A DNA stretch of 64,000 bases from Tragulus kanchil (GCA_022376925.1 JAIOJX010000005.1:13358501-13422500), one strand, 5' to 3'; counted from the stretch's first letter, positions 1 through 12,006 are shown. Notes: generated from the letters alone by a model not told the origin. Made by a program: numbers and translations.

Positions 1-330
1 CTCAATCTCATGTCATAGACAAAAACCCATTCCAGGTAGACTATTAACTAAACTGAAAGTACAACAATAAAGTTTTTAGAAGATGCTATATGCAGAGATT
101 TCTTAAACTAAACGCCCATAACATAACCGTAGAAAAAGGACTAAGTTGGGTTTCATCAAAAATAGGAGCATATGTCCTTCGAAAGATATAATCAAAAGAG
201 TTAAAAGCAGCTGAAAAAGCAGATCTGTACTATACTAAGCATATAAACAGAATTTCCACAACTGAATGAGAAAATGATGAAGAACTCCACATGAATATTC
301 AGCTAGATATATTTCACTCTGAGAGGAAGT
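1..330 (+). mobile_element. Old L1 ORF2 fragment
   Basis: Degenerate sequence resembling the C-terminal part of L1 ORF2: spaced motifs encoding LEDAICRDFL-like and GFHQK-like remnants, in the order expected of the reverse transcriptase 3' portion. Many stops and indels. Assigned from remembered L1 consensus, with no alignment run. Confidence 0.5.
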
Positions 331-634
331 CCGTCCCTTCTCAGAATCTTTTGAGCTCTCTTTGGACACAGAGTTGCCTACTCTTAGGAAACCACCCACT
401 CCTTGACTTAAGAAGCAGATTCAAGATAAAAATATGAATGCCCGGTGATAGTAAACACAAAGAAACAGAACTTGAGTTACTTCGAATCTGTGATTTCCTG
501 TGACCTTCTGGAGTTTTTGTGTTTAAAATTTAAAACATCTCAAAAAGACAAAAAAAAAAAAAAATTAAAACAGAGTGCAGACTGAAAGGTATGATCTTGT
601 TTGGCAATGGAAAGTTTTATAGCATGCGTAAAAT
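331..634. other. Unique AT-rich sequence, nothing recognised
   Basis: No open frame, RNA gene or recognisable repeat apart from a 14-base A run near 551. Ordinary intergenic or intronic DNA. Confidence 0.5.
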
Positions 635-1272
635 ATTTTATAAAGTTTGAACAATATTTTTAAAATTTAAGTTTATCACTTTAATTGTTAGTTCATTTTA
701 AAACTAAAGAACAAATTAGGAAAATTATTTTTACTGATAGTTATGTAACTGCTTCCAGAACTAATCTTTTCACCTAGAGAAAATGTTATTGATGCCTAGC
801 CAGGTGTTCAATGCACTCATGTTCTTCCGACTTGGACTCAAATGATGTGTAAGACTTCTACTCAAAAAATTATAAGATGTTATTGGGAGATATTAAAGAT
901 ATAGATAAGAAGAGGAGTATATTTTGCCGAAGGATTGAATGAAGGTTATTGTAAATACATTAATTCCCTCTATGTATCATAAAGTTAAATCAAAATCCCT
1001 CACATTTTTAAAAAAGGAGACATAAAAGGATACAAATGAATTTTAATACTTTAAAATTAAGAATATGTGCTTACCAAAAGTCACTATTAACAGAGTAAAA
1101 AATGAGCTAGAGTGACAGAAGTACTTGAAATACATATGACTGATAACTAACTTATATTTAGAATATATAATTAAGAAACAAAACACTGAACAAAATAACC
1201 CAAAAGCCTGATGCAAAATAATTCACACTGAAGATTGCCATTTACAGAAAGTTTTAAAAAGAGAAGTAAATG

Positions 1273-1599
1273 GGGCTTCCCCTGGTGGTCCAGTGGGTAA
1301 GGACACCGCCTTGCAGTGCAAGGGGCGCCGGTTCGAGCCCTGGCCTGGGAAGATCCCACGTGCCGCGGAGCGGCTGGACTGATGTGTCCAATCACCGAGC
1401 TGGAGCTCTGGAGCGCATGCGCCCAGAGCCGGCACTCTGCAACGACAGACGCCACCGCGATGGGAGGCCCACAAGGGCCAAAGAACAAAGACGGATGAAA
1501 ATAGAGAAATGAAAGACCAATAGAAGTGGCCCGCCCGCTCCCCTCCCTCCCCAACCCCCGCCCAAAATAAATAAATAAATAAATCTTTAATAAAAAAAA
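1273..1599 (+). mobile_element. Long CHR-like tRNA-derived SINE, copy in duplication 1a
   Basis: The head is tRNA-like, with a pol III A box at about 1286-1296 (TGGTCCAGTGG) and a B box at 1330-1340 (GGTTCGAGCCC). A roughly 150-bp GC-rich body follows, then a C-rich stretch and an AAATAAATAAAT tail. It is bounded by a 17-bp target-site duplication (1256-1272 and 1600-1616, AAAAAGAGAAGTAAATG). The 5' head is like CHR-2; the long body is not part of the short CHR-2 form seen elsewhere in the window. Confidence 0.85.
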
Positions 1600-1639
1600 A
1601 AAAAAGAGAAGTAAATGTATGAATAAACTGTAGTTTATA

Positions 1640-1770
1640 ACTGGGAGAAGAGAATGGGATATATATGGACAATGGTAAAATACTCAGCCTGAAAAGAGAA
1701 AAAAAACCAGCCATTTGTGACCACACAGATGATCTGGAGGACATTATGTTAGATGAGTTAAGCATGACAT
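1640..1770 (+). mobile_element. L1 3' ORF2 fragment
   Basis: Resembles the L1 segment around the conserved words for GGTATATATGGACAATGG and CTACTCAGCC, followed by the ATTATGTTAGATGA-like stretch. Interrupted upstream by the SINE insertion. The homologous part in copy 2 is about 2784-2895. Confidence 0.55.
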
Positions 1771-2416
1771 ATATGGACAATGCGTCTAAAGTATCATTTT
1801 ATAAAATTTTAAAACAATATTTTTAAAATTTAAGTTTATCACTTTAATTGTTATTTAAAAAAGGAAAATTATTTTTACTGATAGTTATGTAACTGCTTCC
1901 AGAACTAATCTTTTCACCTAGAGAAAATGTTATTGATGCCTAGCCAGGTGTTCAATGCACTCATGTTCTTCCGACTTGGACTCAAATGATGTGTAAGACT
2001 TCTACTCAAAAAATTATAAGATGTTATTGGGAGATATTAAAGATATAGATAAGAAGAGGAGTATATTTTGCCGAAGGATTGAATGAAGGTTATTGTAAAT
2101 ACATTAATTCCCTCTATGTATCATAAAGTTAAATCAAAATCCCTCACATTTTTAAAAAAGGAGACATAAAAGGATACAAATGAATTTTAATACTTTAAAA
2201 TTAAGAATATGTGCTTACCAAAAGTCACTATTAACAGAGTAAAAAATGAGCTAGAGTGACAGAAGTACTTGAAATACATATGACTGATAACTAACTTATA
2301 TTTAGAATATATAATTAAGAAACAAAACACTGAACAAAATAACCCAAAAGCCTGATGCAAAATAATTCACACTGAAGATTGCCATTTACAGAAAGTTTTA
2401 AAAAGAGAAGTAAATG

Positions 2417-2743
2417 GGGCTTCCCCTGGTGGTCCAGTGGGTAAGGACACCGCCTTGCAGTGCAAGGGGCGCCGGTTCGAGCCCTGGCCTGGGAAGATCC
2501 CACGTGCCGCGGAGCGGCTGGACTGATGTGTCCAATCACCGAGCTGGAGCTCTGGAGCGCATGCGCCCAGAGCCGGCACTCTGCAACGACAGACGCCACC
2601 GCGATGGGAGGCCCACAAGGGCCAAAGAACAAAGACGGATGAAAATAGAGAAATGAAAGACCAATAGAAGTGGCCCGCCCGCTCCCCTCCCTCCCCAACC
2701 CCCGCCCAAAATAAATAAATAAATAAATCTTTAAAAAAAAAAA
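2417..2743 (+). mobile_element. Long CHR-like SINE, copy in duplication 1b
   Basis: Same insertion as the element at 1273, repeated by duplication 1 with the same target-site duplication on both sides. The only visible difference is in the A-rich tail (TTAATAAAA against TTAAAAAAA). It is not an independent insertion. Confidence 0.85.
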
Positions 2744-2894
2744 AAAAAAGAGAAGTAAATGTATGAATAAACTGTAGTTTATGACTGGGTGAAGAGAATG
2801 TGATATATATGGACAATGGTAAACTACTCAGCCTTAAAAGAGAAGAAAATCCAGCCATTTGTGACCACACAGATGATCTGGAGGACATTATGTT

Positions 2895-3369
2895 GAGATG
2901 CAAAAGTTTATAGCACCCACCAGAGAGAGGTGCCGAGGCTTCGGCCAGTGTAGTTGAAACCGAGCAACCACACAGGCGTTCTATGCGCAGGTTCTAAGAT
3001 GACATATGAATCATGTATAGGATGCACGTATTCTAGACGGGGTTAGACATCTTGATCTTGACTAGGTGTCCTTTAAAACTATCAGCTCACAAAGTTACCA
3101 AAAAAAAGCAAAATATTTTACTTGAAGTATTCACAATCAAGTCACATTGCGGAGGCATTTTAGAAATTGATTCCCATTTCTAGCAGGTGAACGTATAACT
3201 TAGTGTTTATTAAACACATGATCTAATGTTATTCTTTACATTCTAAAAGAGTCAAGAAAAGGTAGTATAAGCAATAACTTTATCTGAAAATGTGAGTGCT
3301 ATAATAAAAGTCTATATAAATCAACTTAAATATTGCATATCAGTTTTGAGTTCATTTTGTTAGAAATCT
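2895..3369. other. Unique sequence, nothing recognised
   Basis: AT-rich single-copy DNA with no supported gene or repeat. Confidence 0.5.
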
Positions 3370-4062
3370 GGGCACTTTCCTATAAATAAAAAAAAAAGTA
3401 TCCTTTTATTTTTCCATATCAAAATGTACTTCCTCTGCATGGGAAGAATGACATTCCATAACAGGAACTTAAAATTCTAAAATAGTTAATATTGATGTTT
3501 TAATAAATGACCACAGTGTTCTAGGCAGGTATAACTCTAATGTTTGCTATTTCATTTTAACTCCATTTTCAGTCGACACAGACTCTTCTTGTATAGTAAA
3601 GAAAGAAAATGTATAGTACAGAGAAGAAAATAAAAGAGTCTTTCTTCCTGGAAAGCTAAGTATTTAAGTTTGGTTTAAAAAGTATGTGCACAAGCCCCAT
3701 AGCAGTAGTAATGAATGATAAAGGCCATTCTCCAACGATTTGGTATAGTGTGTTCATTTTTCATCATTATTATTTTTCTGTCATTTCTTTAAAAAAAAAC
3801 CCAGCACATTGCCTTTTTATGGTATTATGTGTGACTTTTTTCCCCCTCAAGACTTCTAGCCTGTTGCTATCACAAAAATAATAATGAAAATTTCCTTAAC
3901 ATTCTTTTGCTCTTGAATTTCAAATGAGGGACTCTGCACTGCCTACATCTCTCATGGTGACCCCACAGGCCTTATTCTTGCAAGAGAAAAAGAATCTCCC
4001 CAATACTTAGCCGATCCATTGATTTTGGAGAACAGTAATTTCGCCGGTAAGCTACAATTTAA

Positions 4063-4284
4063 AGGCTTCCTTGGTGGCTCAGCTGGTAAAGAATCCGCCT
4101 GCAATGTGGGAGACCTGGGTTCAATCCCTGGGTTGGGAAGATCCCCTGGAGGAGGGCATGGCAACCCTCTCCAGGATTCTTGCCAGGAGAATCCCATGGA
4201 TAGAGAAGCCTGGCAGGCTACAGTCCATGGGGTCTCATGGAGCCAGACACAACTGAGTAACTAAGCACAGCACGGCACAAGGAA
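4063..4284 (+). mobile_element. Bov-tA SINE (copy 2a)
   Basis: Starts GGCTTCCTTGGTGGCTCAG and runs through the tRNA-like boxes, the GGAAGATCCCCTGGAGGAGG body and CATGGGGTCTCATGGAGCC to an ACAACTGAGTAACTAAGCAC end, all hallmarks of this ruminant tRNA-derived SINE. Open frames of 61-81 codons inside it are incidental. Confidence 0.9.
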
Positions 4285-5214
4285 CAATTTCACCACTTCT
4301 ACAATCCGTTTCTACTGGAATGAAGAGTAGTTTTGAGATGAATTTATATGGTGTCACTTAGGTATCATTTTCCTAAATTCACTCAATAATCCCTGCAAAG
4401 TACTTAAGGATGCAGTAACAAAACTAGTAAGAGTATACTGTGTTCATTTATTCTACAAATATTTATCACTGTTTCTTAAAAAATGGAAAAGGCATCCCAC
4501 CCTCTTAGGAGGAAAGTTCATGGGCACTTTCCTATAAATAAGAAAAAAAGTGTCCTTTTATTTTTCCATATCAATATGTACTTCCTCTGCATGGGAAGAA
4601 TGACATTCCATAACAGGAACTTAAAATTCTAAAATAGTTAATATTGATGTTTTAATAAATGACCACAGTGTTCTAGGCAGGTATAACTCTAATGTTTGCT
4701 ATTTCATTTTAACTCCATTTTCAGTCGACACAGACTCTTCTTGTATAGTAAAGAAAGAAAATGTATAGTACAGAGAAGAAAATAAAAGAGTCTTTCTTCC
4801 TGGAAAGCTAAGTATTTAAGTTTGGTTTAAAAAGTATGTGCACAAGCCCCATAGCAGTAGTAATGAATGATAAAGGCCATTCTCCAACGATTTGGTATAG
4901 TGTGTTCATTTTTCATCATTATTATTTTTCTGTCATTTCTTTAAAAAAAAACCCAGCACATTGCCTTTTTATGGTATTATGTGTGACTTTTTTCCCCCTC
5001 AAGACTTCTAGCCTGTTGCTATCACAAAAATAATAATGAAAATTTCCTTAACATTCTTTTGCTCTTGAATTTCAAATGAGGGACTCTGCACTGCCTACAT
5101 CTCTCATGGTGACCCCACAGGCCTTATTCTTGCAAGAGAAAAAGAATCTCCCCAATACTTAGCCGATCCATTGATTTTGGAGAACAGTAATTTCGCCGGT
5201 AAGCTACAATTTAA

Positions 5215-5436
5215 AGGCTTCCTTGGTGGCTCAGCTGGTAAAGAATCCGCCTGCAATGTGGGAGACCTGGGTTCAATCCCTGGGTTGGGAAGATCCCCTG
5301 GAGGAGGGCATGGCAACCCTCTCCAGGATTCTTGCCAGGAGAATCCCATGGATAGAGAAGCCTGGCAGGCTACAGTCCATGGGGTCTCATGGAGCCAGAC
5401 ACAACTGAGTAACTAAGCACAGCACGGCACAAGGAA
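5215..5436 (+). mobile_element. Bov-tA SINE (copy 2b)
   Basis: Same insertion as the one at 4063, carried by duplication 2. Confidence 0.9.
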
Positions 5437-6010
5437 CAATTTCACCACTTCTACAATCCGTTTCTACTGGAATGAAGAGTAGTTTTGAGATGAATTTATA
5501 TGGTGTCACTTAGGTATCATTTTCCTAAATTCACTCAATAATCCCTGCAAAGTACTTAAGGATGCAGTAACAAAACTAGTAAGAGTATACTGTGTTCATT
5601 TATTCTACAAATATTTATCACTGTCTACTGCTAGCCAGGCACTAGGCTAGGTATCAAGAAGACAATATGGAAAAGGCATCCCACCCTCTTAGGAGGCACA
5701 AGTTCATGTCAACCCAAAAAGTTCATGTCCCAAGTGTCACAAAAGCACAGGACAGTATTGGAGGGCTACTTGATCAAATTTCAGGGGAGCAGAGAAGACT
5801 GCCTGAAAGAAATGATAGCTAAACAGAGACACAGACAATGAATAGATGTTAATACATCTATTCAGGCAAATATAAACCGAAGAGAGAACATTAGTTACTG
5901 CAGTTGGCGTGTGGATTTCAGAGGCTGGGTAGAGTGAGGGCAGTATGCCCAGATGAGCCCAGAGAGAATGCAGGAGTTAGAGGGCCAGATTTTTAAGGGC
6001 CTTGTATAAA

Positions 6011-6230
6011 AGGGCTTTCCTGGTGGGTCACTGGTAAAGAATCCGTCTGCCCGTGCAGCAGATGTGGATTCGATCCCTAGGTCAGGAGGATCCCCTGGAG
6101 CAGGAAATGGTACCCACTCTAATACTCTTGCCTCAAGGATCCCATGAACAGAGAAGCCTGGCGGGTTACAGTCCACAAGGTCACAAAAGAGTCAGACACA
6201 ATGTAGCAACTAAAAGACCACAACAAAGCT
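6011..6230 (+). mobile_element. Bov-tA SINE (copy 3a)
   Basis: GGCTTTCCTGGTGGGTCACTGG head, GGATTCGATCCC B box, GATCCCCTGGAGCAGG body and GTCAGACACAATGTAGCAAC end. A moderately diverged member. Confidence 0.88.
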
Positions 6231-7113
6231 GATATAAACATGTTGAGTTTGATTATCTGTGTAATAGGTAGGAAAACATTGGTATTTTTCAGCATGGGCA
6301 GTTCTGGTACCAGAACTGGTTTCAGAGGAAGAGAATCTTAAGGATGAGTTTTCTGAATTGGTGACTATCCCATGTCAGTCCCACGGGAGTCCTCTGGGGC
6401 TGTCAGCAGAAAGTTGCTGGATGGTAGGGCACCCTGTGAGCTGACGAACGGAGCAGAGAATGAGTGGGTAGTGGCTGACATGGCTTTGGAATTTACTCTG
6501 TTTCACTTGGCTGGGAATTTTCCTTAGAATGAGTTGGGGTAGAATGGCTGCAATTCCCCCCCGTTTCTACTGGAATGAAGAGTAGTTTTGAGATGAATTT
6601 ATATGGTGTCACTTAGGTATCATTTTCCTAAATTCACTCAATAATCCCTGCAAAGTACTTAAGGATGCAGTAACAAAACTAGTAAGAGTATACTGTGTTC
6701 ATTTATTCTACAAATATTTATCACTGTCTACTGCTAGCCAGGCACTAGGCTAGGTATCAAGAAGACAATATGGAAAAGGCATCCCACCCTCTTAGGAGGC
6801 ACAAGTTCATGTCAACCCAAAAAGTTCATGTCCCAAGTGTCACAAAAGCACAGGACAGTATTGGAGGGCTACTTGATCAAATTTCAGGGGAGCAGAGAAG
6901 ACTGCCTGAAAGAAATGATAGCTAAACAGAGACACAGACAATGAATAGATGTTAATACATCTATTCAGGCAAATATAAACCGAAGAGAGAACATTAGTTA
7001 CTGCAGTTGGCGTGTGGATTTCAGAGGCTGGGTAGAGTGAGGGCAGTATGCCCAGATGAGCCCAGAGAGAATGCAGGAGTTAGAGGGCCAGATTTTTAAG
7101 GGCCTTGTATAAA

Positions 7114-7333
7114 AGGGCTTTCCTGGTGGGTCACTGGTAAAGAATCCGTCTGCCCGTGCAGCAGATGTGGATTCGATCCCTAGGTCAGGAGGATCCCCTG
7201 GAGCAGGAAATGGTACCCACTCTAATACTCTTGCCTCAAGGATCCCATGAACAGAGAAGCCTGGCGGGTTACAGTCCACAAGGTCACAAAAGAGTCAGAC
7301 ACAATGTAGCAACTAAAAGACCACAACAAAGCT
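7114..7333 (+). mobile_element. Bov-tA SINE (copy 3b)
   Basis: Same insertion as the one at 6011, carried by duplication 3. Confidence 0.88.
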
Positions 7334-8162
7334 GATATAAACATGTTGAGTTTGATTATCTGTGTAATAGGTAGGAAAACATTGGTATTTTTCAGCATGG
7401 GCAGTTCTGGTACCAGAACTGGTTTCAGAGGAAGAGAATCTTAAGGATGAGTTTTCTGAATTGGTGACTATCCCATGTCAGTCCCACGGGAGTCCTCTGG
7501 GGCTGTCAGCAGAAAGTTGCTGGATGGTAGGGCACCCTGTGAGCTGACGAACGGAGCAGAGAATGAGTGGGTAGTGGCTGACATGGCTTTGGAATTTACT
7601 CTGTTTCACTTGGCTGGGAATTTTCCTTTTATGCACTCAGGTTGAGAGTGAATTTGGAGGGAGGAAGCTAATGACTAGGTTGGGACTGTACTGGAAAAGT
7701 TCAGGGCATTGGTCAAGTTATTCTTTCTGAAGCATCACTAGAAGTTGCTGAAAATAACATCAGCGTCGCTAAGCAGAGAAAGGATCGTTGGCAAGGCTTG
7801 TTGTGTCCCAGCTCCTGGTTTTCTGTGGTGTTTAGGTTGGGGAGGCAGGTTGCTATTCAGGAAGCAGACTGCAAGGTCTCCCTGGGGCCACAAAGTGAGC
7901 ACAAACTCAGAGAATGGTGTTCTTCACCACAATTTAGGCTCAAACTGAACACAAATGTCAGTGCAGACCTTCGTCACAACCTCATGGCTGTACTATTGAC
8001 ACAGACTTCCTAGGCCACCCAGGCTCCTGGGCATCAGCTCCCAGTTGTGATGGGTTTTTCCATTGCTCTAAATCAGCCAATGGCCCCTCAAACCCAAAAT
8101 TGCAGGTTAGAGTCATCTGGAGAAAATTTAATACTAATGGCCAGGCACTTGAATCAGGGCTG

Positions 8163-8345
8163 TAACTGGATGTTGGTGCCACCCCCACAAATTAACATGC
8201 TGAAACCCTAACCACTACTGGGAGAATACTAAAGAGTAGACACTTAGGAGGTGATGAGGTCATGTGGGTGGAGCCCTAGTGATCTGGGTTAAAAAGGAGA
8301 CCCAAGAGAGGTCTCTTGCCCCTCTGTCATGTGAGGACACAGAAA
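8163..8345 (+). mobile_element. MLT1-like (ERVL-MaLR) LTR remnant, copy 4a
   Basis: Contains ACATGCTGAAACCCTAACC, GAGGTCATGTGGGTGGAGCC and CATGTGAGGACACAGAAAGA in the order typical of MLT1-class LTRs. No coding sequence. Family assigned from remembered consensus. Confidence 0.5.
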
Positions 8346-8877
8346 GATGATGACAGTTTATGAGCTGGGAAACTCTCAGCAGCCACCTAATCTGCCCAGT
8401 GCCTTGCTTGACTGGGGGCTACGACCCGTGTCCCTGTGCTTTGCTGCTAAAGAGAGTCCCAGAAGGGAAATGACACAAAAGTTTGTACCTGAGCTCTCTG
8501 GACACCAATGATGCAAACCTATTTCCTGCTGCTTTTGTTCTGTATTATTGCTATAATACACCTACTCCATGAATAGAACATTCTTTGAATGAACGAACAA
8601 GTGAATGGCATGAAAGCAATAAATAATGAAATGAAATGGCCATCCAACACATACGATGTCTCAGTGCAGAATGAATGAATCTGTACTGAGATGCATTTAC
8701 TGTTAACTGTAAAGCCTAAGATGAGCTCTGCTTGGGAAAATCATTGACTATATATGATCAGATATAATAAAATTTAATAAATGCCTGAGCCTTTCAAATC
8801 TTGGATACCTCTTTTCTTGCCCAGTTCCAAAGAGACACTTCTTGAAGACAAATTTTTCTCATTAAATTGTTCGTCAA

Positions 8878-9000
8878 CATGTGGGACCTCATGAAGCTTA
8901 AAAGCTTTTGTACAGCAAAAGAAATTACAAAAAAGCTCAACAGACACCCCACAGAGTGGGAGAAAATCATAGCAAATGAAACAACAGACAAAGAATTACA
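8878..9000 (+). mobile_element. Start of truncated L1 repeated in duplication 4a
   Basis: First 123 bp of the L1 found complete at 10021, cut off by the duplication junction. Preceded by the same target site (8864-8877). Confidence 0.85.
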
Positions 9001-9305
9001 AATGCTCAGCACAGCAAGGTCTCCCTGGGGCCACAAAGTGAGCACAAACTCAGAGAATGGTGTTCTTCACCACAATTTAGGCTCAAACTGAACACAAATG
9101 TCAGTGCAGACCTTCGTCACAACCTCATGGCTGTACTATTGACACAGACTTCCTAGGCCACCCAGGCTCCTGGGCATCAGCTCCCAGTTGTGATGGGTTT
9201 TTCCATTGCTCTAAATCAGCCAATGGCCCCTCAAACCCAAAATTGCAGGTTAGAGTCATCTGGAGAAAATTTAATACTAATGGCCAGGCACTTGAATCAG
9301 GGCTG

Positions 9306-9488
9306 TAACTGGATGTTGGTGCCACCCCCACAAATTAACATGCTGAAACCCTAACCACTACTGGGAGAATACTAAAGAGTAGACACTTAGGAGGTGATGA
9401 GGTCATGTGGGTGGAGCCCTAGTGATCTGGGTTAAAAAGGAGACCCAAGAGAGGTCTCTTGCCCCTCTGTCATGTGAGGACACAGAAA
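9306..9488 (+). mobile_element. MLT1-like LTR remnant, copy 4b
   Basis: Second copy of the remnant at 8163, carried by duplication 4. Confidence 0.5.
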
Positions 9489-10020
9489 GATGATGACAGT
9501 TTATGAGCTGGGAAACTCTCAGCAGCCACCTAATCTGCCCAGTGCCTTGCTTGACTGGGGGCTACGACCCGTGTCCCTGTGCTTTGCTGCTAAAGAGAGT
9601 CCCAGAAGGGAAATGACACAAAAGTTTGTACCTGAGCTCTCTGGACACCAATGATGCAAACCTATTTCCTGCTGCTTTTGTTCTGTATTATTGCTATAAT
9701 ACACCTACTCCATGAATAGAACATTCTTTGAATGAACGAACAAGTGAATGGCATGAAAGCAATAAATAATGAAATGAAATGGCCATCCAACACATACGAT
9801 GTCTCAGTGCAGAATGAATGAATCTGTACTGAGATGCATTTACTGTTAACTGTAAAGCCTAAGATGAGCTCTGCTTGGGAAAATCATTGACTATATATGA
9901 TCAGATATAATAAAATTTAATAAATGCCTGAGCCTTTCAAATCTTGGATACCTCTTTTCTTGCCCAGTTCCAAAGAGACACTTCTTGAAGACAAATTTTT
10001 CTCATTAAATTGTTCGTCAA

Positions 10021-11160
10021 CATGTGGGACCTCATGAAGCTTAAAAGCTTTTGTACAGCAAAAGAAATTACAAAAAAGCTCAACAGACACCCCACAGAGT
10101 GGGAGAAAATCATAGCAAATGAAACAACAGACAAAGAATTAATCTCCAAAATCTACAAGCAACTCAGACAACTCAGCACAGCAAAAACGAACAACCCAAT
10201 CAAAAAATGGGAAAAAGATCTACAGAGACGCCTCTCCAAAGAGGACATACAGATGGCCCCAAAGCACATGAAACGATGCTCAACCTTGCTTATTATCAGA
10301 GAAATGCAAATTAAAACTACAATGAGATATCGCCTCACACCCATCAGAATGGCCATCTTCAAAAAATCTGCAGACAATAAATGCTAGAGAGGGTGCGGAG
10401 AAAAGGGAACCCTCTTGCATTGCTGGTGAGAATGTAAATTGATACAGCCTCTATGGAAGACAGTCTGGAGATTCCTTAAAAAACTAAAAATAGAAGCACC
10501 CTATGACCCAGCAATCCCACTATTAGGCTTATATCCTGATGAAATCAAAGCTGAAAGAAGCACCTGTACCCCAATGTTCATTGCAGCTCTCTATACAATA
10601 GCCAGAACATGGAAGCAACCTAGATGCCCATCGACAAATGAATGGATACAGAAGCTCTGGTACATGTATACAATGGAATACTACTCAGCTATACTACTCA
10701 GCTAAGAAATGCAGAAGACTCAGTCCTAATGAGGTGGTTGGCTCTAGAACCTATCATAAAAAGTGAAGTAGGTCAAAAAGAAAAAGACAAATACAGTATA
10801 CTAACACACATATATGGAATCTAGTAGGATGGTCTTGATAACACACGCAGTGAACTCATGGAAAAACAGAGCATAGACATAGGGACATTGTGGGGAAGAA
10901 ATAAGGAGGGGGAGGCATGGAGGGAGTGACATGGAAACCTATACTGTCATGTGTGGAAAAGATAGCTATTGTCACTGGGCTAAGGGAATAGGAGTGCTCA
11001 CAATGGCATGGGGCGATGGTCCGGAGGGGTGGGATGGGGGAACTGGGGGGGTGGGGACCAGGGAAATGCATATGACTGATCTGGGAACATACATGTCTAT
11101 GAACAACAAAACTCTGTAAAACCTTTAAAGAATTTTTTAAAAAATAAAAATAAAAAAAAA
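10021..11160 (+). mobile_element. 5'-truncated L1 with 3' UTR
   Basis: Carries the C-terminal part of L1 ORF2 (frame beginning [14 protein letters not shown], then [31 protein letters not shown], and after a frame break YDPAIPLLGLYPDEIKAE), followed by a 3' UTR and A-rich tail. A 14-bp target-site duplication flanks it (10007-10020 AAATTGTTCGTCAA and 11161-11174 AAATTGTTCATCAA). It lacks ORF1, the endonuclease and the polymerase core, so it is a dead insertion. The 3' UTR differs from the common ruminant L1 end and matches the copy at 59408. Confidence 0.92.
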
Positions 11161-11174
11161 AAATTGTTCATCAA

Positions 11175-11987
11175 GCAGCCAGACTTCCCGACTGCCTCTT
11201 CTTCTCATTGACGTCATATGTCCAGGACACTCTCCTACGCAGGAAGAAAGGATGTGACCATCACATGACACATCCTCCATCATAAGGTGAGTCATTCATA
11301 TGCCAGTATGTGGGTTCTCTGGCTGCATGTGCAGACGGACAGTGGTTTAAATAAGGAAGGACAGAAACGAGTTTAATGAGTGTCTATTGATGAAGGCATG
11401 GAGGTAAAGAAAAGGCAACCATACTTGGAAATCCATGCAACTATTTTCTGAATTCTGTTCCCATTCTGACAGGGGGGACAGGGCAGAAGTGGAAATAGAC
11501 CTGGTTATTGTCTGACTGTATGATCTCTGGGAGTGAAGAGGAGCAGATGTAGAAGTCTATAGTCCTCTGCAAGATTCTCATAATGGATCGTTCTGGTTTA
11601 AATTTGTAAAAAGAAAAAAAAATAGAAAAATAGTTTCTTTCTCTAAATTCCTCTGTTTTTTGTGTTTGAGAAGCTGTAGCAGACAGTTCTTCCTGAGGCT
11701 GACATTTTCATCAGAAGAGAAAGCCTGGGGACTTTGATAATAGCTGATCGCGGGACTCCTGGATGACCAGCATGGGCTGCCCCTCTCCGGTCCTACTCTA
11801 ATTAGGTGATCACAGCCATCTCTACTGACATGTCTGCAAGGGGCTGCAGGTACTTGGCAATGAATCTGTCAGTCACGCAGAGAGCACAAATGTGCTGGGT
11901 CAGAGGTAACCAGAAGCCTTGTCTTTACGCCACGTTATTTATTTGGAAGTTGGTTCACAGGCATGCAAAGAGAATATAAAATGCTGT
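11175..11987. other. Single-copy sequence repeated only by duplication 5
   Basis: No repeat family or gene recognised between the L1 and the junction. A short A-rich run lies near 11610. Confidence 0.5.
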
Positions 11988-12006
11988 TTTAATGTCATAA
12001 ATCTGG

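Larger units (their letters stand above)
635..2894. repeat. Duplication 1 (about 1.1 kb, two copies)
   Basis: Copy 1 is about 635-1750 and copy 2 about 1797-2894, at a constant offset of 1144 from 721 onward. The interior, including a complete SINE with its target-site duplication, is essentially identical. Both ends differ: copy 2 lacks about 19 nt near 690, and the last 110 bases carry about seven substitutions. Joined through roughly 45 bp of sequence (1751-1796) that is not in copy 2. Confidence 0.93.
3370..5710. repeat. Duplication 2 (about 1.15 kb, two copies)
   Basis: Copy 1 is 3370-4521 and copy 2 4522-5710, offset 1152, joined directly. Copy 1 lacks about 40 nt present in copy 2 at 5625-5668. 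Three substitutions fall in the first 50 bases of the block, with identity through most of the interior. The last part (4306-4474, 5458-5626) is present a third time at 6561 through duplication 3. Confidence 0.93.
5458..7627. repeat. Duplication 3 (about 1.07 kb, two copies)
   Basis: Copy 1 is 5458-6524 and copy 2 6561-7627, offset 1103, joined through 36 nt of filler (6525-6560) that ends in a C run. Its left part overlaps copy 2 of duplication 2, so about 170-215 bp occurs three times (4306, 5458, 6561). Confidence 0.94.
7871..10143. repeat. Duplication 4 (about 1.13 kb, two copies)
   Basis: Copy 1 is 7871-9000 and copy 2 9014-10143, offset 1143, with about 13 nt at the junction. Copy 1 stops about 120 bp into the L1 that is complete in copy 2. 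The junction word CTCAGCACAGCA also occurs further inside that L1 at about 10172, so a jump at short homology is possible. Confidence 0.94.

Noticed and set aside
1273..1345. tRNA genes in SINE heads
   Set aside because: A and B boxes are present, but the cloverleaf is degraded and the sequence continues into a SINE body and A-rich tail.
1171..1780. Minus-strand open frames of 127 and 185 codons (also at 2315-2903, 22193-22522, 43597-44106, 53272-53595, 62284-62675)
   Set aside because: They all lie across the long CHR-like SINE. Near-identical peptides recur at unrelated insertions, as expected from its GC-rich body.
4019..4264. Frames of 60-130 codons inside Bov-tA elements
   Set aside because: tRNA-derived SINEs are non-coding; the shared peptides come from the shared repeat.
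10010..10705. Two plus-strand frames that look like a reverse transcriptase C-terminus
   Set aside because: They are the broken end of a 5'-truncated L1 and cannot encode a working protein.
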